The position numbers were made by a program, and so were the translations under genes. 64,000 nucleotides of DNA from Metasolibacillus fluoroglycofenilyticus (GTDB lineage Bacteria > Bacillota > Bacilli > Bacillales_A > Planococcaceae), in the NCBI RefSeq assembly GCF_003049645.1, contig NZ_PYWK01000003.1:217398-281397 (forward strand). Direction: 5' to 3'. The notes beneath the pieces are model-generated. The model saw only the letters and a list, made by a program, of their open reading frames with translations, did not search any database and had not been told where the DNA came from. Below are positions 8,253 to 17,393 of this stretch, in pieces (the stretch's first letter is position 1; each line of letters begins with the position of its first letter).

Positions 8253-8612
8253 TCACCCTTCTATCAATGGCTTGATGTCCACAAGCTTGTCAGCATTTAT
8301 CGGTTTATTAATAAACGCTAACGCTCCAGCAGCTATCGCTTCTTCACGAACTGTTAATTGCACATCAGCTGAAAGTACAATAATTCTAGCATCTGGGAAT
8401 TTTCCAATAAGCTGTACAATTGCTTCCTGTCCAGTCATATTCGGCATTAATAAATCCATAAATACCAAATCAGGTAAAAAAGTCCCATATTTTTCTATAC
8501 ATTCAACACCATCATCTGCAGTCTCGTAAACAGCCTCTGGATATATTGATTTTAATGTTTTTATAGTTACTTTTTGAGAAAATGCAGAATCATCAACAAC
8601 AAGTATTTTCAT
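8253..8612 (-). CDS. Stand-alone CheY-like receiver
   Basis: A 119-residue single receiver domain with no output domain. The acidic pocket is Asp7-Asp8, the phosphorylation site is Asp53 in LVFMDLLMP, the switch residue is Ser in IIVLSAD, and the conserved lysine is in INKPIN. It begins the receiver-CheC-GGDEF unit. No histidine kinase lies next to it, so its phosphate donor must be elsewhere. Small-protein receivers of this type act by binding a partner when phosphorylated; a partner in the GGDEF protein is a natural guess. Confidence 0.9.
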   Translation of the reverse strand: MKILVVDDSAFSQKVTIKTLKSIYPEAVYETADDGVECIEKYGTFLPDLVFMDLLMPNMTGQEAIVQLIGKFPDARIIVLSADVQLTVREEAIAAGALAFINKPINADKLVDIKPLIEG

Positions 8613-8801
8613 AAAATTCCCCTTCTCCTCTATACTTATTGTTTAATGATAACACATCTATTAGTCATTTTAAATCATACTAATACAACATTAACAAAAA
8701 CGCCACCATTTAGTAGGAAAATAACACTACTATGAAAATATTACCAAAGGCCTTATTACTTACTATCGACATTACTCATCGTTTTCAAATCATAAAAAAT
8801 A

Positions 8802-8850
8802 AGCTGATAGAAATGCAAATGTCTACTTGCATTTCTATCAGCTCTAATAA
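8802..8850 (-). terminator. Terminator after dctP
   Basis: A perfect 17-bp stem (8802-8818 with 8827-8843) and an 8-base loop, followed on the minus strand by TATTTTTTATG. It lies directly after the dctP stop codon. Confidence 0.85.
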
Positions 8851-8851
8851 C

Positions 8852-10126
8852 CTATGCGTTCGCCTTACTTAATCGACCACTATTCACTACGATAGCTTCT
8901 GCCTCTTCTGTTCCTTCAAACTCATTTTCAGATTTTGAAACAGCGACACATGCTACACCATTTCCAATTAAATTTGTTACAGCACGCGCCTCTGACATAA
9001 AACGATCGACACCAATTAATAAAGCAATTCCTTCTACTGGAATCATTGGGAATGCCGCTAATGTTGCAGCTAGTGTAATAAAGCCTGAGCCCGTTACGCC
9101 TGCCGCCCCTTTAGATGTAATCATTAAAATTCCTAATAAAGTAACCACTTGTACCCAAGTTAAATCAACACCGTAGGCTTGCGCAATAAATAATGCCGCC
9201 ATTGATAAGTAAATGGATGTACCATCTAAATTGAAAGAGTAACCTGTTGGCACAACTAATCCAACTACTTGCTTCGAACAGCCTAAACGCTCTAATTTAT
9301 TCATCATAGATGGAAGTGCTGATTCGGAAGATGATGTACCGATTACTAAAAAAATCTCTTCTTTTAAATACGCAATAAACTTAAATATGCTAAAGCGGTA
9401 ATAGTATGCAATTGACCCTAAAACAAATACAACGAATAAGAACATCGTTAAGTACACAGCTACCATTAGTAAACCTAACGATTTTAATGAGCTAATACCG
9501 AATGCCCCGATTGTATAAGCCATCGCACCGAACGCACCGACTGGAGAAATACGCATAACGATGCCAACAATTTTGAAAAATATTTCTGACACCTGCTCAA
9601 AAAATGTGATAACAGGACGTGATTTTTCACCGAGTGCTGCAGCCGCAACCCCGAATAATATTGCCGCAAATAACGTTGGCAGTAATTGCCCATTGGCAAT
9701 TGCGCCAATTACGTTCTCAGGAATTATATTATATAAAAACATCATAATCCCTTGGTCCGATTCCTGTGCCGCAGATGTATACTTTGAAATATCTGCATTT
9801 GCCGCCTTTGACGTATCGATACCTGCACCCGCATTAATAAAGTAAGCAACAGCAATACCGATTGCAAGGGCAATTGTTGAGACGATTTCGAAGTAAATCA
9901 ATGCCTTTCCGCCAATGCGTCCCACCTTTTTCATATCTCCCATGCCGCCAATACCAATGACAACAGTCAAGAAAATAATTGGCGCAATTAACATTTTAAT
10001 TAGCTTGATAAACATGTCTGCTAAAATCTTTAAGCTTGCACCGAACTCTGGCCAAATTGCCCCAACAATAATTCCTAAAATAATTGCAAGAATTACTTGT
10101 ACCGTTAAATTTTTAAGCCATTTCAT
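8852..10126 (-). CDS. dctP: C4-dicarboxylate:cation symporter DctP
   Basis: A 424-residue membrane transporter of the DAACS family (DctA/GltP). It shows about eight hydrophobic helices and the family landmarks SSSESALPSMM (serine-rich re-entrant loop), PTGYSFNLDGTSIY, and the substrate motif near MSEARAVTNLIGNG. B. subtilis DctP, its likely counterpart, takes up succinate, fumarate and malate together with cations. GGGGAGCGGAG precedes the ATG. It lies downstream of dctB in the same direction but behind a terminator, so it probably has its own promoter in the 250-bp gap, as in B. subtilis where DctR activates it. Confidence 0.88.
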   Translation of the reverse strand: MKWLKNLTVQVILAIILGIIVGAIWPEFGASLKILADMFIKLIKMLIAPIIFLTVVIGIGGMGDMKKVGRIGGKALIYFEIVSTIALAIGIAVAYFINAGAGIDTSKAANADISKYTSAAQESDQGIMMFLYNIIPENVIGAIANGQLLPTLFAAILFGVAAAALGEKSRPVITFFEQVSEIFFKIVGIVMRISPVGAFGAMAYTIGAFGISSLKSLGLLMVAVYLTMFLFVVFVLGSIAYYYRFSIFKFIAYLKEEIFLVIGTSSSESALPSMMNKLERLGCSKQVVGLVVPTGYSFNLDGTSIYLSMAALFIAQAYGVDLTWVQVVTLLGILMITSKGAAGVTGSGFITLAATLAAFPMIPVEGIALLIGVDRFMSEARAVTNLIGNGVACVAVSKSENEFEGTEEAEAIVVNSGRLSKANA

Positions 10127-10335
10127 TTTATTTCTCCGCTCCCCTTCGCTAAGTAATCGCTTTCTTTTTTCATAATGTTATAGGTAAAGGTTGCGAAAAA
10201 AAAGATTTTGAATTTAAAAAACTTAACGTTTATTATGTTCAAATATTCTAAAAATAAAGAAGGTTACCGATATATCAGCGTTTCCTCTGTTATATAAACA
10301 TCCTAGGTAATTCTTTTTTGTTATAATACAAAACA

Positions 10336-10369
10336 AAAAACTATACTTTTGGTCAAAAAGTATAGTTTT
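10336..10369 (-). terminator. Terminator after dctB
   Basis: AAAAACTATACTTTT pairs with AAAAGTATAGTTTTT around a short loop, just past the dctB stop, and a T-rich tract follows on the minus strand. It separates dctB from dctP. Confidence 0.8.
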
Positions 10370-10380
10370 GGTCATTTCGT

Positions 10381-11433
10381 TCAATTGTTTTCTATGTGCT
10401 CATGCAGTAATTTATAATAGGTTACATCTATTTCTTTCTCGTAATAATAATAAATAGGAGCGAGCCTCTCCTTCCACTCTGTCTTCTCCTCAGCTGTTAA
10501 AGAATAGATACTTACTTCTGGAAGGGATTCTAGCTCCCGCAAGCTATCATTATTAATTTCGACACTCACATCAAACTGCCAATTGCGCATCTCGTTTAAC
10601 GCATCCATAATATGCTGCTGAATTTCCCCGTCTAAGCTATCCCAAAAGGATTCATTCATTAATACAGCATAACCTAAAATACCATGATTAGAGAGCGTAA
10701 TATTTTTCTCATACGTATGAAAACCTTTCGAATAAATGTTGGAAATCGTATTTTCCTGAGCTTCTACACCCTTTCTTTCAATTTCATAATAAACATTTCC
10801 AAAGCTTGTCGTAATTGGTACAGCATCTAGCAATTGAAATTGATGACGCAGTAAATCACTTGCCATTATGCGTATACGTAAACTAGTAAAGTCACCCGTC
10901 TCACGAATTAATTGCTCATTGGCTGCAATTTGCTTAAAGCCATTATGCCAAAAGTCTAAACCTTTAATTTTCTTCTGCTCTAATTCATCTAGCAACATAG
11001 TTTTTAACTCACTTTTTTCATACAAAGACTTAATTTGCTGCTCATTTTCAAAAACAAATGGTAAATCCAGCACTTGCCATCTAGGTAATAAATCTGTCAT
11101 TTTAGAGAAGGTTGGTGCAATCATTTGCACCTCGTTTTTTTGGAGTGCCTGCAGCTCTGTTTCATCATTGTATAAAATGCCATTGGGATACACTTGTACT
11201 AAAACACGCCCATTTGTCTTTTCCTTTACAAGCTCAGCAAATTTAGCCGCAGCAAGCCCTTTCGGTGTGTTTTCAGCTACAACATGGCTAAAATGAATAA
11301 TTATTTGCTCCTGCAAGCCAATCTGCTCATCATCATAAGGAAGCGTTACAATATTAAATATATTTTGTCGATATCCGATAATACTTGCTAGTATAATTAA
11401 TAGAGCAAGTGCTATTGTAATAAAATATTTCAT
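10381..11433 (-). CDS. dctB: DctB, TRAP-type dicarboxylate-binding sensor subunit
   Basis: A 350-residue extracytoplasmic binding protein of the TRAP DctP family. After a single hydrophobic segment (residues 2-20) without a lipobox cysteine, the mature part begins near IIIHFSHVVAENTPKG, the standard opening of the fold, and includes FWHNGFKQIAANEQ and GVEAQENTISN, which contain typical ligand-pocket positions. The N-terminal helix probably stays as a membrane anchor. No TRAP permease genes are present. In B. subtilis DctB instead helps the DctS/DctR system sense C4-dicarboxylates, and the same neighbourhood here supports that role. Start chosen at the ATG before the hydrophobic segment, with GGAG ten bases upstream. 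Confidence 0.85.
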   Translation of the reverse strand: MKYFITIALALLIILASIIGYRQNIFNIVTLPYDDEQIGLQEQIIIHFSHVVAENTPKGLAAAKFAELVKEKTNGRVLVQVYPNGILYNDETELQALQKNEVQMIAPTFSKMTDLLPRWQVLDLPFVFENEQQIKSLYEKSELKTMLLDELEQKKIKGLDFWHNGFKQIAANEQLIRETGDFTSLRIRIMASDLLRHQFQLLDAVPITTSFGNVYYEIERKGVEAQENTISNIYSKGFHTYEKNITLSNHGILGYAVLMNESFWDSLDGEIQQHIMDALNEMRNWQFDVSVEINNDSLRELESLPEVSIYSLTAEEKTEWKERLAPIYYYYEKEIDVTYYKLLHEHIENN

Positions 11434-11505
11434 TAGAACGAATCTCCAATAAGATTTTTTACATAGTATACCTTGTCGCAATGAAGAAAAAAAGGAGGAG
11501 AGGCT

Positions 11506-13107
11506 ATGCGCAATTTAACTATGCATCAAAAAATTGTTTTAATGACCTTTTTTATTATTTCCTTCTCCTTTTTAATTGCAGGTATTTTTGTGATTAGCAA
11601 TTTATTGAATGAGCAAGAAAAGGATTATAATCAGCGTGCGATGCTCATTGCCCGTACAGTTTCAAATATGCCTGATATTGTACAGCAGCTTGAAAAAGGG
11701 GGGCCAGATGCAATTAAGCTAATTAATCATACAGTTGAAGAAGTGCGCGTTATTAATATGGCGGAATATATCGTGGTCATGGATATGAATCGTATCAAAT
11801 ACTCCCACCCTGCTTCAAGCGAGCTCGGGAAAAAGAGTGAATCTGGGGACTTAAATCCTGCCTTTAGCGAGCATTACTATATTTCGAAAGCAAAGGGCGA
11901 CATCGGTATTATGATTCGCGCCTTCGTCCCCATTTTAAATGAGCATAAAAAGCAAGTAGGGGTAGTCATTGTCGCTTATGCAATGCCTACACTATATAAA
12001 ATTTTCTCGGACAACGCTACGGAAATCATCATTACTATTTTATTGTCGATGTTATTTAGCATGTGGGGCGCGTCTATTTTAGCAGGTCATATTAAAAAGC
12101 GTATGTTTAATCTCGAGCCCGAGGAAATTGCTAAATTATATGTTGAGCGCCAAGAAACATTTAATGCCATACAAGATGGTATTATCGCGGTTGATAACGA
12201 GATGACGATTACAATATTTAACGCCAAAGCAGGCAGTATTCTAGGTAAATACGACGACCCTAATGAATATATCGGAAAAAAAATATATGATGTATTACCA
12301 GATACTCGCCTACCGGAAATCGTCCAAATGGGGCAGCCTATTTATAATCAGGAGCTTTATATTAATAAGCATAGTATTTTAAGCAACCGTATTCCTATCC
12401 AAGTGGAGGGGAAAATTGTTGGTGCTGTTGCTATTTTCAAGGATTTAACAGAGGTACGGAAGCTTGCTGAGGAGCTAACAGGTGTTAAAGCATTTGTACA
12501 AGCCTTGCGTGTTCAAACACATGAGCATAAAAATAAACTGCATACAATTGCTGGTCTGTTACAGCTCGGTAATACGAGCCAAGCGCTTGAATATTTAAAG
12601 GTCACACAGGAAAATGAAACTTCGATGACGCAATTTTTACAGGAACGCTTTTTACACGAGCATATTTCTGGTCTGCTTTTAAGTAAAATTAGCCGTGGTA
12701 AAGAACTAGATATCGTTGTCGAAATTGATGAGGAAAGTAGTTTAACACGTTTCCCACCATTTTTAGACCATCATGATTTTGTTGTATTAATTGGAAACTT
12801 AATCGAAAATGCCTTCGACGCTTTACAGCAAGTAGAGCGCGCAGAAAAGCATATTTTGCTATCAATTGCTGAGCATGATGGTTTATTAGCTATTATGGTA
12901 AGTGACAATGGCATTGGAATGTCAGAAGAGGTGCAGCAGCGCATATTTGAAAATGGTTTTTCTACAAAAAAGACCGATAATCATGGCATCGGGCTGCACC
13001 TTATTGCAGAAATTATTAAAAAGGGGCATGGTTCTATTGAGGTGACGAGTACACCTAATATAGCAACAAGCTTTATTATTTCGTTTGAAATGGAAGGTGA
13101 ACAATAA
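11506..13107 (+). CDS. dctS: C4-dicarboxylate sensor histidine kinase DctS
   Basis: A 533-residue membrane kinase of the CitA/DcuS family. A first membrane helix (about residues 10-32) is followed by an extracytoplasmic PAS-type sensor of about 140 residues, a second helix near 170-190, a cytoplasmic PAS domain (ETFNAIQDGIIAVDN), then the Spo0B-like dimer/phosphoacceptor region with histidines in THEHKNKLHTIAGLL, and a HATPase domain with NLIENAFDAL, DNGIGM and GIGLHL. GGAGGAG lies just upstream of the ATG. It is divergent from dctB with only 72 bp between starts, and its stop is immediately followed by the dctR start, so the two are co-expressed. Confidence 0.9.
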   Translation: MRNLTMHQKIVLMTFFIISFSFLIAGIFVISNLLNEQEKDYNQRAMLIARTVSNMPDIVQQLEKGGPDAIKLINHTVEEVRVINMAEYIVVMDMNRIKYSHPASSELGKKSESGDLNPAFSEHYYISKAKGDIGIMIRAFVPILNEHKKQVGVVIVAYAMPTLYKIFSDNATEIIITILLSMLFSMWGASILAGHIKKRMFNLEPEEIAKLYVERQETFNAIQDGIIAVDNEMTITIFNAKAGSILGKYDDPNEYIGKKIYDVLPDTRLPEIVQMGQPIYNQELYINKHSILSNRIPIQVEGKIVGAVAIFKDLTEVRKLAEELTGVKAFVQALRVQTHEHKNKLHTIAGLLQLGNTSQALEYLKVTQENETSMTQFLQERFLHEHISGLLLSKISRGKELDIVVEIDEESSLTRFPPFLDHHDFVVLIGNLIENAFDALQQVERAEKHILLSIAEHDGLLAIMVSDNGIGMSEEVQQRIFENGFSTKKTDNHGIGLHLIAEIIKKGHGSIEVTSTPNIATSFIISFEMEGEQ

Positions 13108-13809
13108 ATGGATATAATCAATGTTTTACTTATAGAGGATGACCCAATGGTACGAGAGGTAAATCGGCAATTTATCGAGCGAGTCGAGAATTTCCAAGTT
13201 ATCGGCATGGCTGCAAATGGTATCGAAGGGTTAGAAAAAATAAGGGAACTAAAGCCCGCGCTCGTCTTTATGGATATTTTTATGCCAAGCTTAGATGGCA
13301 TCGAAACATTGCGACAAATACGACAGCAAAATATTAAAGTCGATGTCATATCCGTCACAGCAGCAAATGATGTGCCGACTATTCAGTCAATATTACATCT
13401 CGGTGTGTTCGATTATATTATGAAGCCGTTTACCTTTGAACGCATGGAACAAACATTAAAAAACTACCGCCAATTCAAACGTGCTGCCAACTCCTCTGAA
13501 GGGCTGACACAGCAGCAACTAGATTCCTTCATGCGCAATGAGTCAGCTACGGTGGCAGAGCCTGCTAGCAAGCTAGACAATTTAGAAAGTTTACCTAAGG
13601 GCTTAAACAAGGCAACATTGTTTAAGGTGTTGCAATATTTAAAAACAGAGCTAGAAGGAGCTTCTGCTGATAAAGTCGCCTCCGCTATTGGCGTTGCTCG
13701 CGTAACCGCTAGACGCTATCTCGATTTTATGGAGAAGCAGCAGCTTATCCAAGTCGAAATCCGTTATGGTAGCGTCGGTCGACCGACAAATCATTACTAT
13801 ATTGATTAA
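13108..13809 (+). CDS. dctR: Response regulator DctR, CitB family
   Basis: A 233-residue regulator partner of DctS. The receiver occupies about residues 1-125 with Asp11-Asp12 and phosphorylation site Asp56 in LVFMDIFMP, plus the lysine in IMKPFTFE. A variable linker leads to a C-terminal helix-turn-helix (ADKVASAIGVARVTARRYLDFM) of the CitB/DcuR kind. It begins directly after the dctS stop (no gap). By analogy with B. subtilis it should activate dctP when dicarboxylate is present; binding sites could lie in the dctP upstream gap (10127-10335) but I cannot point to one. Confidence 0.9.
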   Translation: MDIINVLLIEDDPMVREVNRQFIERVENFQVIGMAANGIEGLEKIRELKPALVFMDIFMPSLDGIETLRQIRQQNIKVDVISVTAANDVPTIQSILHLGVFDYIMKPFTFERMEQTLKNYRQFKRAANSSEGLTQQQLDSFMRNESATVAEPASKLDNLESLPKGLNKATLFKVLQYLKTELEGASADKVASAIGVARVTARRYLDFMEKQQLIQVEIRYGSVGRPTNHYYID

Positions 13810-13814
13810 CAAAT

Positions 13815-13870
13815 AATCCACGCCTATTAAAGAAGCGGTTTTTTACAACCTCTAGAGGCGTGGATTTTTA
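13815..13870 (+). terminator. Terminator after dctR
   Basis: AATCCACGCCT pairs with AGGCGTGGATT across a 30-base loop and a TTTTTATT tract follows. It closes the dctSR operon. Confidence 0.7.
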
Positions 13871-13984
13871 TTATACATTCGATGATTTTCAATCAAATGA
13901 GACACGCAGCCCCATGAATCAGCTTTTTACAGACTATTATCTCTTCATTCGTTTCAAGTATTGAAGTAAAGGTCTAGCAGTTAA

Positions 13985-14881
13985 TTAAGACGTAATAAAA
14001 TCATTGAAATCCGGCTGTGCCCCTTCTCTAGTTACGACATATGCCGCTACCTTTGTTGCAAACTCAATAGCCTCTCTTAAAGCATACTTTCTGTGAAGCG
14101 CTACTGTGATTGCTCCTACAAATGAATCACCAGCTCCCGTTGTATCAACGGCTTGCACTTTATCTGCATGGACAAAGCCCTTTTCATCGTCACTACAGTA
14201 ATAGCAGCCTTCTTCACCTAGTGTAACAATCACACATTTAGCTCCCCTTGCTTTAAGCTTTTCTACTGCTTTTTCAACCGCATCTAAACTATCTATATCC
14301 ATATCAGCCAAAGTCGCTAGTTCATTTTCATTCGGTATTAATATATCTATATTTGCAATTAGATTATCACTTAATTGCTGTGCTGGAGCAGGATTCAAAA
14401 TAATTCTTTTCCCTAAGCTTCGACCGATTTCCGCAACATGCTCAATGACCTCTAGAGGGATTTCTAACTGCATTACAATCATTTCACAATCATTAAAAAT
14501 ATCCTTAGTCATTTGTTCAGGAGTTAAATGGTAATTAGCTCCAGCATATAGTACAATGCTATTTTCACTACTGGCAGCCACTTGTATTAAAGCTTGGCCT
14601 GTTACACCATTTTGAGTAATGTATTGTGTATTTACTTTAGCAGTCTCTAAGTTTTGAATCGCTTGCTTACCATAATCATCTTGCCCGACATTTCCTATCA
14701 TTAGCACTTCTTCACCGAGCTTGCTTATTGTTGTAGCTTGATTAGCTCCTTTTCCTCCAAAATACACTGCCACATCTGTACTATGAATCGTTTGTCCCGG
14801 CTTTACGATATGAGGTACTTTGTATACTAAATCAATATTAATGCTACCTACTACTGCTATACCCATATTATCACCGCTCAT
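13985..14881 (-). CDS. PfkB-family sugar kinase, ribokinase-like
   Basis: A 298-residue kinase of the ribokinase type. The N-terminal substrate motif VVGSINIDLVY and YFGGKGANQA, and the C-terminal ATP/catalytic motif DTTGAGDSFVGA (Asp as base), are all intact. Ribokinase makes ribose-5-phosphate, but the family also takes other pentoses, deoxyribose and tagatose/fructose phosphates. It is the last gene of the minus-strand sugar operon, and its ATG overlaps the stop of the FGGY kinase gene (ATGA). An ATG five codons later is a possible alternative start. The co-occurrence with an RbsABC-like importer hints at a pentose, but the identity of the sugar is open. Confidence 0.85.
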   Translation of the reverse strand: MSGDNMGIAVVGSINIDLVYKVPHIVKPGQTIHSTDVAVYFGGKGANQATTISKLGEEVLMIGNVGQDDYGKQAIQNLETAKVNTQYITQNGVTGQALIQVAASSENSIVLYAGANYHLTPEQMTKDIFNDCEMIVMQLEIPLEVIEHVAEIGRSLGKRIILNPAPAQQLSDNLIANIDILIPNENELATLADMDIDSLDAVEKAVEKLKARGAKCVIVTLGEEGCYYCSDDEKGFVHADKVQAVDTTGAGDSFVGAITVALHRKYALREAIEFATKVAAYVVTREGAQPDFNDFITS

Positions 14882-16374
14882 TCTGTAAATTCCACACGCT
14901 TCTGCATTTCATTCAATATTTTCGTTTGTTCATAAACCATTTTATAGCATTCAAAATACTTCATATATAATTCATGATTTTCTATATTGGGGTTATACAC
15001 TTTTGTCTTTTTCACATAGTTAGAAGCCGCCTCATTATACGAGGCTACCCACTTTATCCCCACTGAGGCTAGCATAGCCGCACCCAATGCTGGCCCTTGC
15101 TCCTTAGCTAAAGTATAGATAGGCATACCAAATATATCAGCTATTATTTGTAGCCAATGCTCGTTTTTTGCTGCGCCACCAATACATACAATATGCTGGA
15201 TTTCCGCCCTATGCTGCATGACTAAATCAAAACATTGCTTTAATGAAAAAGTAACCCCTTCCACCACCGCTCGGGTGAAATGTGCTTTCGTATGCGTATT
15301 TTTCATTCCGATAAAGCTTGCTCTTACTGTAGAATCTCCATAGGGTGTACGCTCACCAAATAAATAGGGTGTAAATAATAAACCACTAGACCCTATAGGT
15401 ACTTGCTTCATTTCATCAAGCAATTCATCGAAACTTTGCTGTGCAGCAAAGTTTTCACGATACCATCTTAAACTTTCCCCCGCAGCAAGCGTTACACCCA
15501 TCATATAATGCGCATCTTTTTTCACATGTGCAAACGAGTGTATAAAATTCCCTGCATAACTCAATTTAGTCCCCAATGTTAACACAACACCTGATGTACC
15601 GATACTAATTAATGCCGCTGACGAATCTACAATTCCAGCACCTAAAGCACCACACGCATTATCTGCACCTCCTGCATAAACAGGAATCTCCTTATCCTGT
15701 CTAAATATTTCTCGATATTGTGGTAATAAGAATCCTGCTAAGGCATTGGATTCTATTAATGGTGGACAAATCGTTATAGAAAGCCCTATACGCTCACATA
15801 TTTCCTTACTCCACTCAAGTGTATCCATATTAAGCAAAAGTGTCCCTGCTGCATCGGAGTATTCCATATGTAAGCTCCCAGTTAATTGTAAGCGCAAGTA
15901 ATCTTTTGGTAATACAAATACATGTAGTTGTTCATAATTTAGAGGCTCATGCTCTTTAATCCATAATAATTTTGGGAGAGTAAACCCTTCTAGTGCGTCA
16001 TTTTTAGTAATACTATATAAGCTTTCTCCTAACAATTCTTCTAACTCTCTACATTGCTTTGTCGTGCGCGTATCATTCCATAAAATCGCATTTCGAATAG
16101 GCTTTAAGCGCTTATCAAGCATGACTAGCCCATGCATTTGACCTGAAAATGAAATACCCTCTACTTTTATGTTTTCATCTTTCTGTAAAAGCTCATGCAA
16201 GCCCTCTATCGTCTGCTTTACCCAATCATCAGGATTTTGCTCTACATAGCCATCCTGCAATTCTATAAGTTCATATGCTTTTATTGTTTGCCCAACAATA
16301 TCTCCATTCTTATTCATCATGATGATTTTTACAGCACTTGTACCTAAATCAATTCCAATTACTACCTCTTTCAT
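14878..16374 (-). CDS. FGGY-family ketose kinase, xylulokinase-like
   Basis: A 498-residue two-domain FGGY carbohydrate kinase. It opens VVIGIDLGTSAVKI, contains FSGQMHGLV (the Met-His of XylB that contact the sugar) and SDAAGTLLLN, and carries the catalytic aspartate in GGADNACGALGAG, all as in xylulokinase. It would phosphorylate a ketopentose such as D-xylulose at C5 or a close relative. No xylose isomerase (XylA type) is nearby; instead a FucI/AraA-like isomerase is encoded divergently, so the substrate may not be xylulose. GAGGTGAC lies upstream of the ATG. A hairpin separates it from the binding-protein gene upstream. Confidence 0.85.
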   Translation of the reverse strand: MKEVVIGIDLGTSAVKIIMMNKNGDIVGQTIKAYELIELQDGYVEQNPDDWVKQTIEGLHELLQKDENIKVEGISFSGQMHGLVMLDKRLKPIRNAILWNDTRTTKQCRELEELLGESLYSITKNDALEGFTLPKLLWIKEHEPLNYEQLHVFVLPKDYLRLQLTGSLHMEYSDAAGTLLLNMDTLEWSKEICERIGLSITICPPLIESNALAGFLLPQYREIFRQDKEIPVYAGGADNACGALGAGIVDSSAALISIGTSGVVLTLGTKLSYAGNFIHSFAHVKKDAHYMMGVTLAAGESLRWYRENFAAQQSFDELLDEMKQVPIGSSGLLFTPYLFGERTPYGDSTVRASFIGMKNTHTKAHFTRAVVEGVTFSLKQCFDLVMQHRAEIQHIVCIGGAAKNEHWLQIIADIFGMPIYTLAKEQGPALGAAMLASVGIKWVASYNEAASNYVKKTKVYNPNIENHELYMKYFECYKMVYEQTKILNEMQKRVEFTE

Positions 16375-16396
16375 GAAAAGTCACCTCTAGGATAAA

Positions 16397-16435
16397 AAAG
16401 TGCCAGCTAGTTTACTAAAAACTTTACTGACACTT
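16397..16435 (-). promoter_or_regulatory. Hairpin between rbsB-like and kinase genes
   Basis: AAAGTG/CACTTT, CAG/CTG and AGTTT/AAACT segments fold into one stem in the 68-bp gap after the binding-protein gene, without a strong T tract. Hairpins at this place often protect the upstream message or partly stop transcription, which gives more binding protein than downstream enzyme. That role is inference. Confidence 0.5.
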
Positions 16436-16442
16436 TGATGAA

Positions 16443-17369
16443 TTATTTTGAATCTGACATATAAACATCTACTAGCATTTCTGGTTCAGGCTTTGTTCCA
16501 TCCTTTAAGAAAGCATCTACATAATTAACAGCTTCTTTACCGATAAATTTAAAGTCTTGTACGGCTGTTACAGACATTTTTCCTTCCTCGATTAAATCAT
16601 ACGCTTCTTGTGCGCCATCAAACCCGATAACGATAATGCCATCCTTATCTCGACCAGCCGTTTCAATTGCACGCACTACACCTACAGCCATCGTATCATT
16701 TTGGGCAAATACCGCATCAATATCATCATGCTTTGCTAATAAATCTGACATTGCCGCTTCTGCTGGAGCCATTGAAAAATCACCAACTACCGTATCTAAA
16801 ATAGTAAACTTACTATCTGAGTTTTGAGCTGGATCAATAACGCTTAAAAAACCACCGCCACGTTCGCGTTGAGGAGCTGTTCCCATCACCCCTTCAATAT
16901 GCACTACATTTCCACCTTCAGGTAGTTTATTAGCTAACCATTCACCCGTTAATTCGCCGCCCTTCGTATTATCCGTTACTAAATACGATAAAATTCCATC
17001 TATATTTACTTTACGATCAACTGTAACAACTGGAATCCCTTGTGCAATGGCTTCTTTTAAAGCATTTGCCGTAGAGTCCTCATCACCAGGATTAATGACA
17101 ATCGCTGAGACACCTTTTTGTAAAGCATCCTCTACTTGAGATGGTTGCTTCGATGCATCATTTTGACCATCATAGACAATTACTTCATAGCCTAATGACT
17201 CAGCCTGTTCTTTTACGGCATCACGTAAAACATGGAAAAATGGATTCCCTAAATCAGCCATTAACAAAGCAAGCTTTTTATCTCCTTCTCCAGAAGAGCC
17301 TTCACTGTTACACGCTACTAAAAAGACCATTAATACCGCTACCATGAATAAAGAGTACAATTTTTTCAT
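16443..17369 (-). CDS. Sugar ABC transporter binding lipoprotein, RbsB-like
   Basis: A 308-residue receptor of the Peripla_BP_4 family. A short signal is followed by lipobox LVAC. The mature part begins KLALLMADLGNPFFHVLRD, contains DGQNDASKQ, VTVDRKV and IDAVFAQNDTMAVG, typical of ribose/xylose/galactose receptors. It would be lipid-anchored outside the membrane and feed RbsC/RbsA-like partners encoded just upstream. The ATG at 17369 has AGGGGG eight bases before it; the in-frame ATG two codons earlier sits too close. Ligand-pocket residues are compatible with a pentose or hexose but I cannot choose. Confidence 0.88.
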   Translation of the reverse strand: MKKLYSLFMVAVLMVFLVACNSEGSSGEGDKKLALLMADLGNPFFHVLRDAVKEQAESLGYEVIVYDGQNDASKQPSQVEDALQKGVSAIVINPGDEDSTANALKEAIAQGIPVVTVDRKVNIDGILSYLVTDNTKGGELTGEWLANKLPEGGNVVHIEGVMGTAPQRERGGGFLSVIDPAQNSDSKFTILDTVVGDFSMAPAEAAMSDLLAKHDDIDAVFAQNDTMAVGVVRAIETAGRDKDGIIVIGFDGAQEAYDLIEEGKMSVTAVQDFKFIGKEAVNYVDAFLKDGTKPEPEMLVDVYMSDSK

Positions 17370-17393
17370 AAACATTTCCCCCTAAGGTTTAAT

